NCBI GenBank assembly: GCA_014898415.1
Contig: RCTD01000010.1
Location: forward strand, 1,054,001-1,118,000
Length of the DNA: 64,000 nt
Origin: Stromatinia cepivora
Taxonomy: Eukaryota; Ascomycota; Leotiomycetes; Helotiales; Sclerotiniaceae
Direction of reading: 5' to 3'
A program made the position numbers and the translations under genes. Shown piece by piece: positions 50,908 through 60,496 of the stretch. Every line of letters starts with the position of its first letter. The stretch's first letter is position 1. The notes beneath the pieces are model-generated. The model had not been told where the DNA came from. It made no database searches and saw only the letters and a list, made by a program, of their open reading frames with translations.

Positions 50908-51741
50908 ACGGTGGATGCATGAGGATAAACGTGATCTGAAGCATCGATATTTTTGATCTTGCTTGTTCTAGATCTACTGGACCAAGGAACTTTCCACTTG
51001 GCTAGGGGCTGTAAGCCTCAAAAATTCGTGACAAAGTTATCACCCGATAAGCGAAATAAACCGCATACCCAAATAAAACCCTAAAAGGTTATAACTCTCG
51101 ATTTAGGAATTGAAGATTGTTGATTGTTAAATCAGAATTGAATTATAGAAAAGATTGAAAAGATCTAACAAGGTAAGGTTATCCAATTCTGAGATGTCAT
51201 TTGATTATTGAATCTTATTTTAGATATTAAAACGCTACATAAGGTACAAATCTAATATTTTAGCTATTTCGTCTAATTTATGGTTATTAAGGAAAGGCAA
51301 AAATTGACGGCCCACATAACTAACTGCACAGGAGAACTGTTCTGCACATTTTCCGGGACTGACACCAACACTTGTATTCGATGGATGAAATGAATTTGCA
51401 TACGGAAAGATATACGGATGATGGAATTTTGCTGTTGCTTTCAGACTACATGGCATATTAATTTCTGCAATATTGCTCTCGTCCTGTTATGCATTGACGA
51501 TCACTATTTTTATTGCCGAACATATTCAGGGGTAATGTTGTCGGTATCTTGTCGCTTATTACTAAATTGTGTCTGAGATTCACCACAATTTTTGCTTGCC
51601 CCGCACCTTCGATATATGGTGCTGGAAGTCGATACTGCGTTGCCGAATCAAACTCTTCTACAGTAGATTAGAATACTGGCCCATTATATATCTTCTTCCT
51701 TAACGAAACACCAAGCCGCTGACCATCCATAACTAGCAACC
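50908..51741. other. Divergent spacer between gene E and the orphan gene
   Basis: About 0.8 kb. A 73-codon minus-strand open frame at 51235-51456 has no recognisable motif. The region upstream of 51742 would hold the promoter of the orphan gene, with a TATATA at about 51686. Confidence 0.4.
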
Positions 51742-52699
51742 ATGACGAGAAAGCTCGGCCTTCAAGCGTTCCTCCGTAGGGAGGTCATCAAAGCTAAGCT
51801 TCAGGTGCCCACAGAAAATGAAACCCCAAAGAAAGCTTCCATGCCAATCTCTCACCTCAAGATCTATGAAGAGCCAGAAAGAAACATCTTTCGTGACATA
51901 TTTGGCGACGGTGAAGAAGACTATGAAAGTCCACTGGAAAGGCTGAGAGGCTCAAAGACGCCTTTTGCAGTCAGGAATGAGATGAAGCCAAAGACCGAAG
52001 TAAGAATACGGATTGAGGAACTTAGAAAGCAACTTCTAGCTGTGATCGATACTTCCTTTAAGGGACCCAGTGAAAGAGCTATCATTGCTAGAGAGCGCGA
52101 TCATCTATTAAGATCCATAGAGCGTTTAGAAGCTCAAGAGCGAAGAGAGAAAGATAATACACTTCGAGGTATGCATCCTCTTGCCTGATACTTTGAATTT
52201 TATGATACTGATAAGTCCAATAGCTACTGGAAATCTCCCCGAACCCATCTCTGAATTTGAGAAAAGGCAACAGCAAAAAGAAATCGAACTGGTCAAGAAA
52301 GCCCTTGCCGGGGAAGAAGTAAGGCCCGCATCACACGCTCATTGTTCCTCTTAAATACCCACATTCACTAATCACACTCCACCCCAGAAGATTAAATCAT
52401 CCATTAAACGCCCCATGCGCCCACTCGATGACGACCCAGATGGCGAGACTCGGAAAATGTTAGGGTTACCATTGAAAAGACGCAAGCTCGAGAAGACGGG
52501 TAAATGGACAGATGAGCTTCGTAATGTGGTTCCGCAGCTAAGGTATAAGGACTACGGGGTTGAGAAGTTGAAGGGAATTTTGTTAAGTGGGGCGAGCGAA
52601 GATCAAAAGGAGTGGCTGTGGAAGTGGTTTAGTAGATTAGATGCGAGGGCTGCTACCGGCGGAAGCGTAAGGGGCTATGGAAAGAAGAGAAGTTTGTAA
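51742..52699 (+). CDS. Orphan coiled-coil protein, unknown function
   Basis: The ATG at 51742 lies in an A-rich context (GCAACCATGACG). Three exons (51742-52168, 52224-52318, 52388-52699) splice in one frame, with donors GTATGC and GTAAGG, to give about 277 residues. The middle is charged and helical (RIRIEELRKQLLAVID, RERDHLLRSIERLEAQER). The C-terminal part has KRRKLEKTGKWTDELRNVV and a Trp-rich segment EWLWKWFSRLDAR. I recognise no domain family. It is not related to the SANT/homeodomain genes around it, although KGKWTDE is faintly reminiscent of a SANT start. It lies at the centre of the cluster with E on one side and F on the other. Confidence 0.7.
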
Positions 52700-53144
52700 G
52701 GGAAAAGAGGTTGACTGAACTTTTGGAAGGATTAGCATGATTTTAAAGCACGTATTTGAGTGTTGCTTCGAAAGGATACGGCGTGGGACTTTGGCGGCAT
52801 ATCATGCTTATCTTACTTACTAATGTCCAGTGCGAGCATCCAGTCTCGGAAAGTGAACCTCTTGATCATTTAGCCTCTCTATCACTTCTCGAAATGAAAC
52901 TGAAAGGTTTAGTCTTAGGTATGCTAACTAGACGAAATATATTTTCAGCCGAGTGACAATAACTGATATTATGACATTGGTTCTCATGAAACGTTGACAG
53001 CAATATCCAAGAAGGCACTCGAAAACGTAGGAAATATTGGTGGAACCGGCCACTAACTAGACATGATGTTCACCCGAATTTCAGGCGGATCTAGGCTATT
53101 GGGTTCAGCAGTCATAAAAGCATTGTGTAATCTCGGTTTCCGGC
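52700..53144. other. 3' flank of the orphan gene
   Basis: No supported gene. A short plus-strand open frame at 52756-52956 lacks an ATG at its start and has no recognised motif. Confidence 0.45.
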
Positions 53145-53618
53145 TTAACAAATTTCTAGTACTTCACAATGACGTGACACTCCGGGACGCCGCAAAAGAT
53201 GAACTTGAATTTGCTGACTATTGAGCCAATGCAAGGTCTGCAAATACCATCCACTTGAGCCCGGCTCATAATCATATGAATAGCCAGCTCCAACCGTCTG
53301 AACATCAACGACTTTCCGTGGCGAAAAAACAAAGCGCTGTGGTCTGAGTATAAGGCAAAAGTCTACAAAATATATGGCACTCACTGAAAATAATCGAGTA
53401 AACTGCATTAAGTTTCTATTGACGAATTGTTTTGGTGGCTGGGAGGTAGGGTGAAGATATGTACTACTATGGCAATCTTTCCAGCGTCTTTTAAAAAAAG
53501 CCTTTCTTATACTATTAAGAGTGAATGTCTCAAATGTTCGCTCTATAGTCTTTTTCAATTTTTTGACACTTGAAATTATTGAATATACAAGTCTTTCAAG
53601 AGATTGTGCTCTCTCCAT
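53145..53618 (-). CDS. Possible hypothetical protein, minus strand
   Basis: A 157-codon frame opens at ATG 53616-53618. It includes GTGAGT at about 53386 and a candidate acceptor near 53345, so part may be intronic. The C-terminal stretch, QTVGAGYSYDYEPGSSGWYL then HWLNSQQIQVHLLRRPGVSR, is fairly hydrophobic and aromatic. I recognise no family, signal peptide or catalytic motif. It could be a small gene, part of one, or a chance frame. Confidence 0.3.
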   Translation of the reverse strand: MERAQSLERLVYSIISSVKKLKKTIERTFETFTLNSIRKAFFKRRWKDCHSSTYLHPTSQPPKQFVNRNLMQFTRLFSVSAIYFVDFCLILRPQRFVFSPRKVVDVQTVGAGYSYDYEPGSSGWYLQTLHWLNSQQIQVHLLRRPGVSRHCEVLEIC

Positions 53619-54214
53619 CTTATCAACAATCTACTTTGACAGTGTCTACAGTCCAAACCCCTCTTTCCAATATTACTATGGCTTCAGAATAATATTGAAT
53701 CATCAATAAGCAATATATCTCCAAGTATGATAAAAATTTACTAAAATAAGAGAATTTTTTCTCAAGAGCAGTAGATCTTGTCAATCAGCTTTCACTTTCG
53801 CGAAATTATTGCTGGCGGCTGCAAATCTCTAACGAGTGCCTCAATCACCAAGCTCAATCCAAGGGCAATCAACTTTACAATTTTGACACACAGCTCCAAC
53901 TTATCTCATAAATACACACTGTACCTTTTCACGATGATGTACCGCAATCATCATGCCTATCTCAAAGCTATGGCTCCAGCTGCGGTGCCCAAGAATATAT
54001 CCTCGCCTCCATCTGAACAGGTTGTCAAGAATGAAGATGAAAAGTACGATGGTAGTGGGGATTATGAGGACGGAGCCCCAGAAAGTGCAGCCGCCCATTT
54101 CCAAGGACGCCAATATCGTCGGTCAGATATGGAGGCAAGTATTGCCGTCAGAACATCAGAACCACTCGAATCCAAGGAGCACAAAAGAAAGTGGAAGCCT
54201 TTTCAGCTGGATGA

Positions 54215-54364
54215 TATGACGAACCCAACGAGCGTTTAGAGATCAACCTTAGAATTAAAAGCTACAGAGCTAAAGAGAGTGTGCTATGAAGCTATATATA
54301 TGATCGGCTCGGAGCTTAGTACCGTATTAGTCCGATCGTATATGATCATATGTATTTTGTGATA
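54215..54364 (-). repeat. 3' LTR of the gag-only element
   Basis: The plus-strand ends are TATGACGAACCCAACG and TGTATTTTGTGATA. It is homologous over 150 bp with 55740-55889. Confidence 0.88.
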
Positions 54365-55366
54365 CTATTTCTCCTTTTTGAAGAATTCGCTTCGAATTTA
54401 TTTTAAACGAATAATTTAAGTACAAAATGATCACTAATCTTCTTTTGATAAAAATTCCTGATATACGAATTGTATTATAGCTAATGAATATGTATTTATT
54501 GTATTATATACCTCCTTCAAGTGATCTTCAAAATATTGGTTATTGATTATCTTTTCTAGATTTTCATTATCGTTGTTTTCGGGTTCAATAGTCAATGTAA
54601 TAGTCGGAACAGGTTCTTATCGATCTCGAACTTCTTGATGTAGATTTAGTAGATAGATTTGTATCTAATGAAAGTTATTTTTATATTGTATATATTTATT
54701 TTGTTTATACAAAAGAGTTCTTTCAGAAGGGGAAAACTCGGGTGTTTGTATATGGGATAGAATCAAGGTACGATTGGGTTTGTCCGATTGAGTATTAAAA
54801 GGGCTAAGGGTATTAATGATATTAAGGTTACTAATATCTATTGAATCGTAGTTCCGAAAGTGGGATAGATTCTGTAATATATGTAGGGCTTTAGGTTTAT
54901 TAGAGTAGGATGATATAAAGAATCCATTTGTTATACAAGTAGTTAGTTGTTGTATGATTTGAATAAAATCGGGATAAAAGTGGGGAAAAGAAAACTATTG
55001 AGAAAGACGATTTTTAAGAGTAATATTGAATCTATTACAAAAAATTGAGATTTTATTCGAATTGAATTAATTCTGATCTTTGGCTTTGTAAAAGATCCTT
55101 TCGAATTTTGTAATATAGGTATATAAAGAATCGATTCTTTATTTGAAAATAAATAATTTGTTTTTGGCTTTTTGAACTTTATTCGGATTGTTGTAAATAT
55201 ATGTGAGTTGATTTAGGATCGTTGTATGATCTAAAGGAACGTTTTGATCAAGAGAAGAAAATTGAGGTAATATTATAGTTTGTATATAAGATTCGAGATT
55301 GAAATAAATATAGTAAAATTGAGCTGTAGAGTTGTTGATCGTAGTGCCGTCTATTTGTAGTTTCGC

Positions 55367-55549
55367 TCAAATCGAAGGAAGCCAGGTATCGAACTTTTGA
55401 GAGTTACCATTGAATTTTTCAGGATCAGGGAGAGAGGGTTTCGGATGAAAAGGAGTATAAATAATAGGAGTATATTCGAGGATCAGGGAGTGTAGGAATA
55501 AGATTTTATTTTGTTGATAAATCATTTCGCCACAAAGTTCTGTAATCAT
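55367..55549 (-). pseudogene. Gag N-terminal fragment of the short LTR element
   Basis: Sixty residues run from ATG to a TGA. The segment LPDPEKFNGNSQKFDTWLPS matches the start of many Ty3/Gypsy gag domains (P.P..FDG....F..W). Translation past the TGA keeps gag-like similarity for some 170 further residues, with more stops. Confidence 0.75.
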
Positions 55550-55739
55550 GAGGTTTATTGAATCGTAATTTATAGTTTAGAAATTAAGGGTAAGAAAAAA
55601 AACAATATTTTTGAATAATATCAAAAAGATCTATATACAAGCGAAAGAGTATGAATATATGCCTAAATAGAAGCAAATAGAATGTGTATGAGTATGTATA
55701 AATGTTATTCCATTTTTTATCTAAAAGAACTTTTAATAA

Positions 55740-55889
55740 TATAACGAATTCAACGAACGTTTAGAGATCAATTTTAGAATTAAAAGCTATAGAGTTAAAG
55801 AGAATGTGCTACAAAGCTATATATATGATCGGTTCGGAGCTTAGTATTGTACTAGCCCGATCGTACGCGATCACATGTATCTCGTGACA
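55740..55889 (-). repeat. 5' LTR of the gag-only element
   Basis: The plus-strand ends are TATAACGAATTCAACG and ATGTATCTCGTGACA. On the minus strand it begins TGTCACGAGATACATG. Confidence 0.88.
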
Positions 55890-56051
55890 GATGAGGAGGC
55901 TTCGGCCATTACTAAAGCATTCCAGAAGGAAGACTTTTTGAGAGCGACGAGGGCTTGTTCTGTAAGGATTAAAAAGGGACAGTTCTTGCGCGTCGGTAAG
56001 TCATCCATAATCATATCCAAGCTGCACATCGTGGATACTTGTTGATCCGCC

Positions 56052-56602
56052 TAGGCTGCGCAACGGGTACTCATAAAGCAGGTAATGATCTCGATGAGTA
56101 ATCCGCGGATTATCTATAGCAAAGCAAATAATTCAAAATTTGGGATGGATAATCTACAAAGCGGATACAGATTATCCATGAGTATCTATCTACTTGTATA
56201 TTGTATAATATTTTATAAAACTAATATAATTTTATAATTAATATAAAAATTAATATAAATCTAAATTTAGATTATTTTTAAATTATAAAATAATTTAAGA
56301 ATAACTTCAAATTTAAACGAAAAGTAAATAATCCATAAATAATCTATAGATTATTTATAAATAATCTATATACCTATAGATTATTTGCAAATTACCTATA
56401 TATCCATAGATTATCCATAAATAATTTATCTATTTATAAATAAATAAATTATCTATAGATAATCCATAGATTATCTATAACGGGATAGATAATTTTAAAT
56501 CTGGATAGATAATCTGTAAAACGGATAGGACCTTTGATGAATACCTATGGGACAGATTATCCGCAGATAACCTATGGGTACAGATAATTTTTGCGCAGCC
56601 TA
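56052..56602. mobile_element. hAT-type MITE, 551 bp, in an intron of gene F
   Basis: The terminal inverted repeats are TAGGCTGCGCAA and TTGCGCAGCCTA. An 8-bp target duplication GATCCGCC is perfect at 56044-56051 and 56603-56610. An 8-bp duplication and a TAGG...GCAA terminus are typical of the hAT superfamily. There is no transposase. The interior is AT-rich with many copies of ATTATCCATA and AATCTATAGATTAT-type palindromes. Its removal leaves an intron of normal length, so splicing may have survived the insertion. Confidence 0.87.
56150..56560. repeat. Palindromic tandem repeats inside the hAT MITE
   Basis: The motif ATAATCTATAGATTAT and relatives (ATTATCCATAGATAATC, AATAATCTATA) recur in both orientations through most of the element. 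Confidence 0.75.
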
Positions 56603-56920
56603 GATCCGCCCACAGGCAATGTATTCCCCTACAATTCAACCGTTCAGCAACCACGAGCTGTAAGCAATGGCATGGGGTCCAATGTTCGAAAAACGCCAAG
56701 ACAATTGGAGGAAGACCTGAATATTGACGAACTACCATACTCGGATTTGCCTCCTATCAAGCGACCTCGCCTTAGTACTGAGTTCAACAACTGCAGCTCA
56801 AACAATGACGTTCCATTAGGCAGATTAGATCAAAACAGAAACTCTAGGCGCATTATTGTTGACACCAGCAGGATGTCACGCAACCTCAAGCTTCCAATTA
56901 ATAACGATGATTCAGCCCCG

Positions 56921-56939
56921 CCCCCCCCCCCCCCCCCCC
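56921..56939 (+). repeat. C19 homopolymer
   Basis: A run of 19 C residues encodes polyproline in the gene F frame and is followed at once by TAAG. It is prone to length change. Confidence 0.95.
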
Positions 56940-57206
56940 TAAGAACCTAAAATAACAGTCGCGATCACGAAAGAGAGATCACCAAAACCTACCGGACCAG
57001 AAATTTTACCTATCGTACAGGAAACGCAATTAAAGAGTCTAATCGAAGCCGCAGAGGCCGAGCGAAGGAATCTTTTGGCAGAGGTAAAAGAGCACAGGAT
57101 AAAAGCTCAGGAGGAGACACTGTCTGCACAACGAAAGGAAGCAGCCATCGAGAAGAAGACGCAAATGGTCTTCAATCTCGAGGAAGCCTTGAAGTATATT
57201 AGATAG

Positions 57207-57899
57207 AATTCGTTCATCCTTAGCTGTCGGCTATATACTATCGTCGTTGGGAAACAAGTAGCCATAGTTATTTTATTGCGTCTTTCTCCTCCATCTTCGA
57301 ATATTGGTGTAGGTATTCGTGTCCCGGTATATGGTAGGGAGGATTGAGTGCAGAAAATGGGAGGCAGCATGGCCTCATCGTTAATTATAATCATGGCTAT
57401 ATATCTCGAAGCTATGGCTATGGTAGTGAATTTATGATGAATTTCCGAGGCATTGAGATGAAGGAATGGGTTGATTGATCTTGACCCATGATGTAACATT
57501 AGATAATACTACGAACCCATTTTGACCAATGGAGTGGAAGACTTTCTTCCCAGGTCTAGCTCACGGGACAAGGATCGCGTGTGCATGTGACTTCTTAATT
57601 TAGACGTTTCAATACGCGCCCGAAACCACCCGACGCGATAACCTATTGCGGCACAGGATGGCCCCGCGACTTGTTCTTCATCTTGTATCCTCCAATACTT
57701 TCAAAAACTACAAATTTTCAGCTTCTCAATTGTGTAGAACACATAAAGTAAAGAGCTTCTTACTTTTAGCCTACATCATTTACTCTATTAGTTGATACGC
57801 TTTTGCTTCTAAAACTTCTTCTGTTCCCTACCAAACTTTTAAATCAATTTTTCGATTAATGAATCTTGTCTAATTCATCTGTCCGTACCAGAAAATCCT
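57207..57899. promoter_or_regulatory. Spacer between F and G, promoter region of G
   Basis: No supported gene. The last 200 bp before 57900 are pyrimidine-rich (TTCTTACTTTTAGCC, CTTCTTCTGTTCCC), as expected upstream of a fungal gene. Confidence 0.4.
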
Positions 57900-59629
57900 A
57901 TGATGGACTCTGAGCGCAAACCAGCAAGACTTGCCAGATGGGGATCTAAAGAGATTGCCAAGCTGAAGGAAGTTATTCACCGTTTGGATAATGGTAAAAT
58001 GGGTGGACCCCGTAATGCATTCTGGCAGGAGGCCGCCGATGAAATGAAGGCTTGCGGATACGATCGCCAGGCAGGTGCTGTTTACGTCAAATGGCATCGT
58101 GTCATCAAGAATGGTCCATCAAAACCGTCAAAGAGAACCTCGCTTACCATATGGGACGTCAGTGATAGTGACGGCATCGAGAGCGAAGAGGAGGAAAACG
58201 ACGAGGAAGATGATGAGGATGGCACGAAAAGTGATGGTTTGCCTCTAAAAGAGCTCAAGGAGGATGATTTCACACCATGGACATCAGGAAACAACTGGTC
58301 GGAGGAAGAGGATGCTATTGCATTCGAATGCATTAAGAGTCAACGAGAACGTGAGAGAATACTTAAACTTGAACCGATTACGGCGGATGAAATTTGGCGT
58401 ATGGTGTCAAAAAGCCTTGCTTCCCAAGGGTTTTATCGAAAATCTCCAAACGTTTGCAGATATTGGAATACCAAGGGAAAAGAAAAGCACAACTTTGACG
58501 CAAGAACTCCAGTCGTCATTGAGAAAGCCTCGGGTGAGGCTGTTTGGGTTTCTGAAGAACAGCCTAAACAAAAGGCTTGGAAGCCTTACAGTATAAAACC
58601 GGCAACGCGCCAAGACAATCCCTCAAGATCGATTCTTGAAAATTCAACTGAGAACTCTTCTCAGGTAAGTACGATTTCCGTGTTTTGGAATGCTTTGAGG
58701 GTTATTAACGTTACTTTACAGCAAACGAATCCTAGTGCCGAGACAGCTTTGAAAGGTCCACAGCCGTCAAATCTTTCACCTCAGCAGTATGACATCTTGA
58801 AGATTCAGTATTCAATATACAATCACTTAGATAACCCTGTGGTGAACAAACTAGAAAACGAAACTGGATTGAGCAGAGAACAGATCAGGGTAAAAATCCA
58901 TTGGACAAGTCACTGTATTATTGCTAACTAAGAGAACTCAGATGTGGTATCGAAATCAGAGAGCCTTGGACGCGAAAGAAGCAGAACTTCACAAGCAGGT
59001 AGAGTTGCCAGTTGCAAAAGAAATTTCAAAACCCCTTCTCGATAAGCCGGAGCTTGGAGCCGCTGGATCGAAGCGTCACCGTACATCAGACATTGGCTTC
59101 CAACGTCAGGTAGAGGAGGAACCAGCTAAGAGATTTCGCCACAGCTTGGGGTCGGAGAGATTGATTGAAAGCCACAAAGTAGTTCCGATTGATTTGAAAG
59201 CTCAAGTAAGTCGCGTTGTTTCATTTCATTTCAAATATAAATATACAGCACACCATGCATTGACAAGAACTGAGAACCGCTCTAACATAGGGATTTCAGG
59301 AGGAAATTTTGGATCATCACCCTGCGGTATCAACTATCGAAGTCCAACAACCTTCTCTCAAGCCTGAAACACAACAAATAGATACCCAAGACCACGCATC
59401 TCAAGTGGCCACCGTTTTGACAGCAGATCGACAAATGCAACAGCAGAAGATGCTCGCAGCTGAGGAACATCATAATCAGCTAGTACTCGCTATTATCGCT
59501 CACAAGGAAAGAGCCAATGCTGAGCTTGAAGCTGTAAAGGCGAAGGAAATGGAGCTTCTGGAACAAAAGGAAATTCTGAAAAAGGCCGAGATGCGTATTT
59601 CGCACATTAACCTGCTCCTCGATGACTAA
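57900..59629 (+). CDS. Gene G: two SANT/Myb-like domains, homeodomain-like domain and coiled coil, intact
   Basis: Four exons (57900-58664, 58722-58889, 58942-59205, 59300-59629) splice in phase 0 to a 508-residue protein. SANT/Myb-like domain 1 covers residues 13-67 (RWGSKEIAKLKEV ... KWHRV). An acidic stretch of E and D covers 86-110, and domain 2 covers 130-190 (NNWSEEEDAIAFE ... RKSPNVCRYWN). A homeodomain-like segment lies at 273-327 (LSPQQYDILKIQYSI, then EQIR, intron, MWYRNQRALDAKEA). A basic SKRHRTSD motif and a coiled coil at 441-505 follow. It is probably a nuclear DNA-binding protein, by inference only. This is the only undamaged cluster member. The 57-bp first intron has no stop, so retention would add 19 residues. 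Confidence 0.82.
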
Positions 59630-60496
59630 AGTGTTTGGCGCCGCCAACCTTAGGACAGTCTGCTTCCCTGCGTTATGTCTATGTCTATATTTCTTGGCTT
59701 TCTTTAAGATTTAGCCATGTTGTTGACTATACCAGACATTTGTATTAATAATAAAATCGTTATTTGTAGTATAATATTGCCAAACAGCCCTCGAATTATC
59801 ATCTGTTTTAATCCTTCAGAAGCTTCTAATCAATCATTCCATATGTGGCTTTCGGCAGCCAAGAAACGGAAAATTTGGGAATGTGACTTATCAGAAGTAG
59901 TTGAGACTTCTAGACGGTTGAGCGCAATGGAGGAAGTCATTTGGCTGGGCATAGAAATCCAACTCTCCACTAGGAGGCTCATCTGGGGCAAGATTAAATT
60001 GTGATTACTAATCACGTCACGCCTTATTCGTCAATCAGTGACGACATGACTTCACTTCGCGTCAAAATCAATTTACGCGTCTCATGTATGCCAATCGCAA
60101 AACTCCTTTTTAATTTTGGGTATTTTGTGTCCAGCATTGTACAACTTCTGATTCAATTTTTCTCTGTGACTTTCATCCCATATTAAATTTTGAGCCTCGG
60201 AGAATCTTGTCGGAATTGTGAGTTGCAATCGTTTATCGATTTGTAGGTTTGTGAATAGCTTCGCCGTCACAAACCTTAAATCTTCCATGGAAGCTTATGA
60301 GCTAAATTGTGTATTTACGGATCTATTGACTTACATTTTTCGCCTTTATAAGTCATCTGAGGGTATAGCTATCTGTTACTTTACTCAGCCATTATTGCTG
60401 ATCGAGCAAAGCCTAATCAAAGCTTGAAAGACTGAACGCAATTGCTCAACCACATACCTGAACAACATACGATAAGAGAACGTTTTCCCATCAACC
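59630..60496. promoter_or_regulatory. Spacer and upstream region of the SNF2 gene
   Basis: About 0.87 kb with only chance open frames on both strands, none with a recognised motif. It should contain the G terminator and the SNF2 promoter and leader. Confidence 0.45.

Larger units (their letters stand above)
54215..55889 (-). mobile_element. Gag-only LTR retrotransposon, 1,675 bp
   Basis: Direct repeats of 150 bp (54215-54364 and 55740-55889) flank an internal 1,375 bp. Target duplication GATGA is perfect at 54210-54214 and 55890-55894. On the minus strand an ATG at 55547-55549 opens a Gypsy-type gag (LPDPEKFNGNSQKFDTWLP). It continues past several stops with AQFYYIYFNLESYIQ and IYNNPNKVQKAKNKL. 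The stops are TGA where TGG and TAA/TAG where CAA/CAG are expected, so RIP-like change is likely. No protease, reverse transcriptase or integrase is present, so it depended on another element. Confidence 0.87.
53934..57206 (+). pseudogene. Gene F: KRPR/coiled-coil family member broken by two transposons
   Basis: The first exon starts at ATG 53934 (MMYRNHHAYLKAMAP) and runs to GKWKPFQLD-like sequence at 54214 (KRKWKPFQLD). An LTR element with duplication GATGA interrupts it there. The same frame resumes after 55889 as EASAITKAFQKEDFLRATRA and stops at donor 55996. That intron, 55996-56615, is 620 bp because a hAT-type MITE sits in it; without the MITE it is 61 bp. The next exon reads GNVFPYNSTVQ, then LPPIKRPRLSTEF. 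A C19 tract at 56921-56939 is followed by stops in all frames, yet a coiled coil (EAAEAERRNLLAEVKEHR) continues to 57206. An intron ending after the C tract could rescue it. Confidence 0.65.

Noticed and set aside
51235..51456. A 73-codon minus-strand frame as a gene
   Set aside because: It starts at an ATG but lacks any motif, neighbour support or splice signals. A chance frame is as likely.
56921..56939. C-tract slippage as a programmed frameshift in gene F
   Set aside because: Each of the three frames meets a stop within a few codons after the tract, so no change in C number alone gives a continuous frame.
60082..60288. A minus-strand open frame upstream of the SNF2 gene
   Set aside because: It has no recognisable motif or supporting splice sites. 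It lies in the expected promoter and leader of the SNF2 gene.
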